From contig URJF01000018.1 in assembly GCA_900548085.1 (NCBI GenBank), positions 1 to 18,075 of the forward strand: a DNA stretch of 18,075 bases, in the 5' to 3' direction. Below the pieces are notes generated by a model that saw nothing but the letters and a program-made list of their open reading frames with translations, was not told the origin of the DNA and ran no database searches. Shown here in pieces: positions 12,367 through 18,075 of the stretch. How positions within the stretch are numbered: the first letter of the stretch is position 1; each line of letters starts with the position of its first letter. Made by a program: the position numbers and the translations under genes. Source of the DNA: an uncultured Oscillospiraceae bacterium (GTDB lineage: Bacteria > Bacillota > Clostridia > Oscillospirales > Acutalibacteraceae).

Positions 12367-14142
12367 ATGGCAAAAGAAAATAAGGCGCCTGTAGAAAACG
12401 TCAACAGAAAACGGAATTCAAATAGACGTTATTATGCCCGTAAAAAAGCGCCGAAGAAATCTGTGGTACTTCCGCCTGTCGAAAAGGAGAAAGTTAAGAT
12501 TTCTTTTTTGGGTGGTATGAATGAGATAGGAAAGAATATGACTCTCTATGAATATAAGAATGATATGTTCATAGTGGATTGCGGTCTCGCTTTTCCTAAT
12601 TCCGATCTTCCGGGTGTTGATTTGGTTATTCCCGATTTCACCCACATTGTTAACCATAAGGAAAAAATCCGTGGCGTTATCATCACTCACGGACACGAGG
12701 ACCATATTGGCGGTCTTGCATATTTGCTAAAGCAGGTAAATGTTCCTGTTTATGCTACCAAGCTGACTATCGGTCTCATCAAAGGTAAGCTCGAGGAGCA
12801 CGGTATTCTCAATAAGGCTAAGCTCGTTGAGATAAAGCCGAGAGACAACATAACCCTTGGCTCTTTTAATATTGAGCTTATTCATGTTAATCACTCTATT
12901 CCCGACGCAGTAGGTCTCGCTATCAGATGTCCTGCCGGTATTATCATTCATACCGGTGACTTTAAGATTGACACCACACCGGTTGACGGCGATATGATTG
13001 ACCTTCCTCGTTTTGCAGAATATGGTAAGAAGGGCGTTCTTGCTCTTATGTCTGACTCGACCAATGCTGAGCGACCGGGCTACACTATGAGTGAAAAAAC
13101 GGTAGGTGATAGCTTTGAAAAGCTGTTCAGCAAGGCACAAAACAAGCGTATCATCGTTGCTACATTCGCATCTAACATTCACAGAGTACAACAAATTATC
13201 GATGTAGCAAAGGCAAGAGGCAGAAAGGTTGCTGTAGTTGGTAGAAGTTTGGAAAATCTTGTGTCCGTTGGTTCAGCTTTGGGTTATCTTGATGTGCCCG
13301 AAAATATACTCATACCTATTGATACAATACGAAATTATTCCGATGACAGACTCGTTATTATCACAACCGGCTCTCAGGGCGAACCTATGTCGGCTCTTAC
13401 TAAGATGGCATTCGGTGAACACCGCAAGGTCAGTGTAACACCAAATGACTATGTTATTATTTCTGCTACACCTATTCCCGGTAACGAGAAAATGGTCGGA
13501 AATGTAGTCAATGCTCTTATGAAAGAGGGCGTTGAGGTTATCTACGAAAAGATGTATGAGGTTCACGTTTCCGGACACGCTTGCCAGGAGGAACTTAAGT
13601 TGATGATGGGTCTTGTTAAACCGAAATTCTTTATTCCGGTTCACGGCGAGCAAAAGCATCTTATGAAGCACGCTAATCTCGGATTGGCTATGGGTATACC
13701 TAAGAAAAATATTTTCATAGGCGAGATAGGAAATTGTATTGAACTTTCCGAGGACGGCATAAAGCAGCTTGGCAATGTCCCGTCAGGTGAAGTATATGTA
13801 GACGGTATCGGTGTCGGTGATGTAGGCAATATCGTGCTTAATGACAGAAAGCATCTTTCTCAGGACGGTATTATCATTATCGTTGCCACTATCGACAGCC
13901 ACGAGGGTTATGTGGTATCGGGCCCGGATATTGTGTCCAGAGGTTTTGTGTATGTCAGGGACAATGAAGAACTTATGAACTGTGCCCGTGACCTTGCCTG
14001 CCGTGTTATCGACGAGCAGTACGACAGCAGATACCAGGATTGGAATAATGTCAAGAACAAGCTCCGTGACGAAATTTCACGCCTTATGTACGAAAAAACA
14101 AAGCGCAGTCCTATGATACTGCCGATATTTATGGAGATATAG
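12367..14142 (+). CDS. rnj: Ribonuclease J
   Basis: A 591-residue RNase J, a metallo-beta-lactamase/beta-CASP enzyme with 5'-3' exonuclease and endonuclease activity in mRNA decay and rRNA maturation. The zinc site is HGHEDHIGG (108-116), with HVNHSIPDA (173-181), HTGDF (195-199) and HVSGHA (400-405) as further motifs; TGSQGEP (334-340) is in the beta-CASP region and FIPVHGE follows. About 40 N-terminal residues form a basic extension (RKRNSNRRYYARKKAPKK) before the core. ATG 12358 is only 2 bases from GGAGG (12351-12355); ATG 12367, 11 bases away, gives MAKENK and is preferred. First gene of the operon, 12 bases before rplI. In Bacillus the gene before rplI is gdpP (yybT); here it is RNase J. 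Confidence 0.95.
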   Translation: MAKENKAPVENVNRKRNSNRRYYARKKAPKKSVVLPPVEKEKVKISFLGGMNEIGKNMTLYEYKNDMFIVDCGLAFPNSDLPGVDLVIPDFTHIVNHKEKIRGVIITHGHEDHIGGLAYLLKQVNVPVYATKLTIGLIKGKLEEHGILNKAKLVEIKPRDNITLGSFNIELIHVNHSIPDAVGLAIRCPAGIIIHTGDFKIDTTPVDGDMIDLPRFAEYGKKGVLALMSDSTNAERPGYTMSEKTVGDSFEKLFSKAQNKRIIVATFASNIHRVQQIIDVAKARGRKVAVVGRSLENLVSVGSALGYLDVPENILIPIDTIRNYSDDRLVIITTGSQGEPMSALTKMAFGEHRKVSVTPNDYVIISATPIPGNEKMVGNVVNALMKEGVEVIYEKMYEVHVSGHACQEELKLMMGLVKPKFFIPVHGEQKHLMKHANLGLAMGIPKKNIFIGEIGNCIELSEDGIKQLGNVPSGEVYVDGIGVGDVGNIVLNDRKHLSQDGIIIIVATIDSHEGYVVSGPDIVSRGFVYVRDNEELMNCARDLACRVIDEQYDSRYQDWNNVKNKLRDEISRLMYEKTKRSPMILPIFMEI

Positions 14143-14154
14143 GAGGAGACAGAG

Positions 14155-14598
14155 ATGAAGGTTATTCTCAAAGCAGATGTAAAATCACTCGGCAAAAAAG
14201 GTGATTTGGTTAATGCCAGCGACGGCTACGCTCGCAACTTCCTTTTCCCAAAAGGACTTGCAGTAGAGGCAAACGCTACGGCAATGAATGATTTTAACAA
14301 CAAAGAGTCAGCCAAGAAATTCCACAAGTCAGAGGAAATTAAGGCTGCTAATGAAATAAAAGAAAAGCTTGACGGAAAGACATATGCCTTTACCGCAAAG
14401 GCGGGTGCAAACGGTAAGATTTTCGGTTCTGTTACTGCTAAGGATGTAGCCGAAAAGGTCAACGCTGATTTAGGCACAAGCATCGACAAGCGCAAAATCT
14501 CTATGCAGGATATAAAAGCGTTTGGTACCGTTCAGGCAGAGGTTAAGGTTTATCAGGGTATAGTTGCTAAGATTTTTGTTAAGGTAACAGAAGCATAA
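14155..14598 (+). CDS. rplI: 50S ribosomal protein bL9
   Basis: A 147-residue bL9, which binds 23S rRNA near the L1 stalk base and helps keep reading frame. The N-terminal rRNA-binding domain has MKVILKADVKSLGKKGD and the family signature GYARNFLFPKGLA (24-36); a connecting helix follows, then the C-terminal domain with GKIFGSVTAKDVA (87-99) and VKVYQGIVAKIFVKV. Length is normal. AGGAGGAG lies just after the rnj stop, well placed for the ATG. It is followed 27 bases later by dnaB, the pairing seen across Firmicutes. Confidence 0.97.
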   Translation: MKVILKADVKSLGKKGDLVNASDGYARNFLFPKGLAVEANATAMNDFNNKESAKKFHKSEEIKAANEIKEKLDGKTYAFTAKAGANGKIFGSVTAKDVAEKVNADLGTSIDKRKISMQDIKAFGTVQAEVKVYQGIVAKIFVKVTEA

Positions 14599-14625
14599 AC
14601 CAAAAAGAAAGGTTATCCGACTATT

Positions 14626-15990
14626 ATGGCTGATAATATAAATGTTGCATTACCATACAATTTGGAGGCAGAGCAGTCCGTACTCGGCAGTATTCTCATA
14701 GAGCCGAGATGTATGGAAGATGCGCTGATGTATCTAAAGACAGACAGCTTTTATCTTCCGCAGCACAGACATATCTTTACTGCTATGCAGGAGATGTTTT
14801 CTACCTCAAACGGTGCTATAGATCCTGTTCTTATTGCCGATGTTTTGGCAAAGGACGGAGTATATGACTTGGCGGGGGGCAGAGATTATCTCGTTCAGCT
14901 TTCTCAAGCAGTACCTTCTACCGCTAATATTGAAAAGTATTGCAAAATTGTTCAGGAGCAGGCTTATCTGCGTGAGTTGATTAAGGTCTCTCAGGATATT
15001 ATCCAAGAGGCAACAGATGGCGCAGGTGAGGCATCGCTCATACTGGATAACGCCGAACAGCGTATTTATGGCATTCGTCAGGGAAAGACGACAAACGGCC
15101 CTTCTCGAATCAAGGATGTTATCATAAACGGCGTTTTTGATAAATTGAAAAAAATCACAGGCGACAGCAAGGACGAATATAAGGGTATTCCTACCGGTTT
15201 TGGTATTCTCGATAAGTACATAACTGGTCTGAACAAGTCCGACTTTATTCTTATCGGTGCCCGTCCGGCTATGGGTAAAACCTCTTTTGCTCTCAATCTT
15301 GCACAAAATGTTGCTATGGGTGCTAAGAAGAAAGTTGTATTCTTCTCCCTCGAGATGACAAAGGAGCAGTTGGCAGAGAGATTGTTGGCTTCTCAGGCAG
15401 GCGTTGCGTCCCAAAAGTTTAGGACCGGTGACCTTACTGACGATGAATGGGTACGCATAGGTAATGCCGCCTCCTCATTTTATGATGTGGAGCTGTATCT
15501 TGATGATACTTCTTCTATCACTGTCCCGGAAATTAAGTCGAGAGTTCGCAGATTAAAAAATGTTGACGCAATTATGATTGACTACTTAGGTCTTATTCAG
15601 TCTGCCGGCAGAAAAGAAAATCGTGTGCAGGAGGTATCGGAGATTACCCGTCAGCTAAAGATGATGGCTAAGGATCTTAATATTCCGGTCATCTGCTGTG
15701 CTCAGCTTTCACGTGGTACAGAGGGCAGAGGTAAGTCTCATAAGCCACAGTTGTCCGACCTTCGTGAATCCGGTTCTATTGAGCAGGACGCAGATATTGT
15801 AATGTTCCTTTATCGTGAAGAATATTATAAAAACGAGGTAGACGAGGACAAGCAAGACGAAATTGACGAGTCTATGACTGAGCTTATTGTTGCAAAAAAC
15901 CGTCACGGTCAAACAGGCACAATAGAACTGTCATTCGACAAAGAATTTACAAGATTCAGAGCTGTTGACAATGTCAGAGATTATAACTAA
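14626..15990 (+). CDS. dnaB: Replicative DNA helicase DnaB
   Basis: A 454-residue hexameric replicative helicase (called DnaC in Bacillus) that unwinds DNA 5'-3' at the fork. The N-terminal collar domain begins LPYNLEAEQSVLGSI and ends about 150. The RecA-like motor has Walker A GARPAMGKT (211-219), FFSLEMTKEQL (239-249), Walker B IMIDYL (316-321), DLRESGSIEQDADIVMFLYR (378-397) with the arginine region, and KNRHGQTG (424-431). No intein or insertion interrupts these motifs, although dnaB is a common intein site. The ribosome binding site (AGAAAGG) is 13 bases from the ATG, longer than usual. The last 20 bases overlap the tilS start. Confidence 0.97.
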   Translation: MADNINVALPYNLEAEQSVLGSILIEPRCMEDALMYLKTDSFYLPQHRHIFTAMQEMFSTSNGAIDPVLIADVLAKDGVYDLAGGRDYLVQLSQAVPSTANIEKYCKIVQEQAYLRELIKVSQDIIQEATDGAGEASLILDNAEQRIYGIRQGKTTNGPSRIKDVIINGVFDKLKKITGDSKDEYKGIPTGFGILDKYITGLNKSDFILIGARPAMGKTSFALNLAQNVAMGAKKKVVFFSLEMTKEQLAERLLASQAGVASQKFRTGDLTDDEWVRIGNAASSFYDVELYLDDTSSITVPEIKSRVRRLKNVDAIMIDYLGLIQSAGRKENRVQEVSEITRQLKMMAKDLNIPVICCAQLSRGTEGRGKSHKPQLSDLRESGSIEQDADIVMFLYREEYYKNEVDEDKQDEIDESMTELIVAKNRHGQTGTIELSFDKEFTRFRAVDNVRDYN

Positions 15991-17287
15991 AATCAACGAT
16001 ACAGTTAAAAAATATAATATGCTGTCAAAAGGTGACACCGTTGTTGTAGGTGTTTCAGGCGGTGCGGATTCAATGCTTCTCCTTAATTATCTTTATTTGG
16101 CTGCCGACATATATGGTATAAAAATTATTGCCGCCAATGTTGAGCACGGCATAAGAGGAGAAGAATCACTCGACGACACTGCCTTTGTGCGTGACTACTG
16201 TACGGACAGAAAAATAGAATTTCACTGCCTTTCTATTGACGCACCTACAGGTGCAAGAGAATGTGGCTTAGGCGTAGAAGAATATTCACGCAAAAAAAGA
16301 TACGAATTTTTTTCCTCATTCGGCGGTGACAAAATTGCTACTGCACATAGCATTACCGACAGCGTGGAGACTGTTTTGTTCCGCCTTTCCCGTGGTACTT
16401 CAATCAACGGTACCGGCGGCATTCCGGCTGTCAGGGATAATATTATTCGCCCTCTCATTGAGTGTACTTCGGATGAAATAAGAGATTATTGCCACTCACA
16501 CTCTATTCCGTATAGAGTAGACAGCACAAACAGCGACACAAAGTATTCACGCAATTATATTCGTTCGATTGTTTTGCCGGATTACGAAAAGCTGAATCCG
16601 TCTTTTCAACAAACGCTTATGCGTTTTGCTCAGTCCTCCTCCGAGGATAACGACTTTATTGACAGAGAGGCTGAAAAGATATTTATTGCCGCAAAATATG
16701 ATGACAGGCTGAATCTGCGTATTCTTCGTCCGTGTCATATTGCAATAAAAAAGAGGGTAATAAAAAAATACATAGAGTCTTTGGGATATGGTGTAGATAC
16801 TTTTCATTTAGAAAAATTTGTTACTCTCATTGACTCCCCGGGCAGATATCAGCTGACCGGTGATATGTTTGTGCTTGCAGACAAAAATACGCTCAGAGTG
16901 GCAAAAAATGAAAATATCACCTCCGTTTTGCCGAAAATTGTGAACAAAACCATAATTGATAATAAAGAATTTTTAACTAACTGTGAATTATTAAGAAAAG
17001 AATTTGATTTTTATCTTGACTATGATAAAATAGTCGGTGATATTTCTGTGCGGTTTCGCAAGGCAGGGGATACCATTAAGCCCGCCGGCAGAAATTGTAC
17101 AAAATCTCTCAAAAAGCTTTTTTGCGAACATAAGATAGATGTAGAAAAGCGTGAGTCAATACCCATAGTAACAGACGGCTTCGGCGTAGTTGCCGTTGAC
17201 GGAGTGTGTATAGATGAGAGAGTAATGGTTAATGACAGCACAAAGCGTGTATTGTTATTTAATATCCGTATGGAGGATTATCGTTAA
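15971..17287 (+). CDS. tilS: tRNA(Ile)-lysidine synthetase TilS
   Basis: A 438-residue enzyme that ligates lysine to C34 of the AUA-reading tRNA(Ile), using ATP, and so fixes its codon and amino-acid identity. The PP-loop is VVGVSGGADSMLLL (SGGADS at 29-34). NVEHGIRGEES (56-66), ATAHSITDSVETVLFRLSRG (123-142) and RVDSTNSDTKYSRNYIR (182-198) are further family motifs. The C-terminal TilS domain includes RFRKAGDTIKPAGR and SLKKLFCEHKI. ATG 15971 is chosen over the in-frame TTG at 15965; it overlaps dnaB by 20 bases with no clear ribosome binding site, so coupling to dnaB translation is likely. Its stop shares one base with the ftsH start. No hpt gene lies between tilS and ftsH, unlike many Firmicutes. 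Confidence 0.94.
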   Translation: MSEIITKINDTVKKYNMLSKGDTVVVGVSGGADSMLLLNYLYLAADIYGIKIIAANVEHGIRGEESLDDTAFVRDYCTDRKIEFHCLSIDAPTGARECGLGVEEYSRKKRYEFFSSFGGDKIATAHSITDSVETVLFRLSRGTSINGTGGIPAVRDNIIRPLIECTSDEIRDYCHSHSIPYRVDSTNSDTKYSRNYIRSIVLPDYEKLNPSFQQTLMRFAQSSSEDNDFIDREAEKIFIAAKYDDRLNLRILRPCHIAIKKRVIKKYIESLGYGVDTFHLEKFVTLIDSPGRYQLTGDMFVLADKNTLRVAKNENITSVLPKIVNKTIIDNKEFLTNCELLRKEFDFYLDYDKIVGDISVRFRKAGDTIKPAGRNCTKSLKKLFCEHKIDVEKRESIPIVTDGFGVVAVDGVCIDERVMVNDSTKRVLLFNIRMEDYR

Positions 17288-18075
17288 TGCGCAAAAATTT
17301 ATCACAAAATTGGAAGTCTATTGTATTTTATATCTTGATTCCTATTCTTCTTATTGGTGCTATTTTCTTTATGTCTAACCAAAATACAAAGGTTACCGAC
17401 ACAAAGTACAGTCAGATTGTAGAGCTGTTCAGGACTAATCAGGTATCGGAATACGAGCTTGACCTCAGCAGCGGCAGTTTGACCTATAAGCTGTTTAAGG
17501 ACTCTAAGACAGTAAAAAAATATACTGTTCCCAGCACAACCTATTTTATTGAGGATATAGGTGATTATGTAAAGGAATATAATGATTCCCACCCCAATAA
17601 GCAGATTGTATATAACTACAAAAAAGGCTCGTCTAATTCTTGGTGGATGAGTCTGTTGCCGACCTTTCTGTTTGGTGCTGTGCTCGTAGGACTTTCTGTT
17701 TGGGCTATTCGCCGTATGAGCAGCACTATAGGCAATGATACCAACAAAGCTCTCGGATTCGGCAAGCTGAAGCCTAAGACGGTTGATGACAAGGACAATA
17801 CCACAACATTTGCCGATGTTGCAGGCTGTGATGAGGAAAAAGCAGAACTTGCTGAACTCGTTGATTTCCTTAAACAGCCGGAAAAATACACCGAAATCGG
17901 TGCAAGAATACCAAAAGGTGTTCTCCTTGTAGGCCCTCCGGGTACAGGTAAAACACTTCTCGCTCGTGCGGTTGCAGGCGAGGCAGGTGCACCGTTCCTT
18001 TCCATTTCCGGTTCAGACTTTGTGGAGATGTATGTAGGTGTGGGCGCTTCTCGTGTGCGTGACCTTTTTGAGCAG
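17287..18075 (+). CDS. ftsH: ATP-dependent zinc metalloprotease FtsH (3' end cut by window edge)
   Basis: The first 263 residues of FtsH, a hexameric membrane AAA+ protease that degrades misfolded membrane and regulatory proteins. Two transmembrane segments (about 11-29 and 122-141) flank an extracytoplasmic domain of about 90 residues. The AAA module starts with FADVAGCDEEKAEL (175-188); Walker A is GPPGTGKT (216-223), and the pore loop region FVEMYVGVGASRVRDLF (245-261) is present. The frame is open to the last base; the Walker B, SRH and HEXXH zinc protease motifs lie beyond the edge. The start codon overlaps the tilS stop as TAATG, so translation is coupled. No separate promoter is visible. 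Confidence 0.96.
   Translation, partial: MRKNLSQNWKSIVFYILIPILLIGAIFFMSNQNTKVTDTKYSQIVELFRTNQVSEYELDLSSGSLTYKLFKDSKTVKKYTVPSTTYFIEDIGDYVKEYNDSHPNKQIVYNYKKGSSNSWWMSLLPTFLFGAVLVGLSVWAIRRMSSTIGNDTNKALGFGKLKPKTVDDKDNTTTFADVAGCDEEKAELAELVDFLKQPEKYTEIGARIPKGVLLVGPPGTGKTLLARAVAGEAGAPFLSISGSDFVEMYVGVGASRVRDLFEQ

Noticed and set aside
14806..15414. 202-codon open frame on the minus strand within dnaB
   Set aside because: Antisense shadow; dnaB motifs are intact on the plus strand.
14626..15990. Intein or insertion in dnaB
   Set aside because: The helicase motifs are contiguous and the length is normal.
1..18075. CRISPR array, tRNA, rRNA, insertion sequence, prophage or defence island
   Set aside because: No regular spaced repeats, no cloverleaf-like stretch in the short gaps, and no transposase, integrase or known defence protein among the genes.

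Overview
The window looks like a chromosomal segment of a low-to-moderate GC, anaerobic, probably spore-forming Firmicute of class Clostridia (an Oscillospirales/Ruminococcaceae-type gut bacterium is my best guess). The reasons are a clostridial-type AdhE, a clostridial-type dUTPase, spore coat genes cotJA/cotJB, an EndoA-like MazF, an RNase J-rplI-dnaB-tilS-ftsH cluster, strong AGGAGG ribosome binding sites and near-consensus sigma-A promoters. The genus cannot be fixed from the sequence alone. I see no tRNA, rRNA, CRISPR array, insertion sequence or phage genes. Coding density is high and no gene-free stretch exceeds about 165 bases.

Layout. (1) 1-2033: the 3' part of adhE, cut by the left edge, followed closely by a small phosphotransferase-fold kinase; tandem hairpins end the unit. 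(2) 2132-4562: an XRE-type regulator divergent from a secreted multidomain N-acetylglucosaminidase, with two back-to-back sigma-A promoters between them. (3) 4700-5151 (minus): spore coat genes cotJB and cotJA, without cotJC. (4) 5305-6216: mazF (no antitoxin gene beside it) and dut. (5) 6329-8245: a degenerate PTS glucose-family EIIC-EIIB-like membrane protein, then an AlkD-type DNA alkylation repair protein. (6) 8290-9683 (minus): trmO overlapping a ylmH gene that is broken by a frameshift in its S4 domain. (7) 9816-11749: a membrane-anchored protein of unknown function, then an EamA/DMT transporter. (8) 11769-12206 (minus): rnhA. (9) 12367-18075: a tightly packed core operon rnj-rplI-dnaB-tilS-ftsH, cut by the right edge within ftsH.

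Most of the window is housekeeping: fermentation (adhE), cell-wall turnover, nucleotide hygiene and DNA/RNA processing (dut, alkD-like, rnhA, rnj, dnaB), and translation or tRNA modification (rplI, tilS, trmO). The observations most worth a second look are the PTS-like protein that has lost the EIIC GITEP signature and the EIIB phospho-cysteine, the ylmH frameshift, the glucosaminidase with an SH3-like domain nested inside its catalytic domain, the cotJ pair without its catalase partner facing a solitary mazF across paired direct repeats, and the strongly expressed-looking anchored protein at 9816-10751. I did not find a convincing multi-gene novel defence or mobile system.
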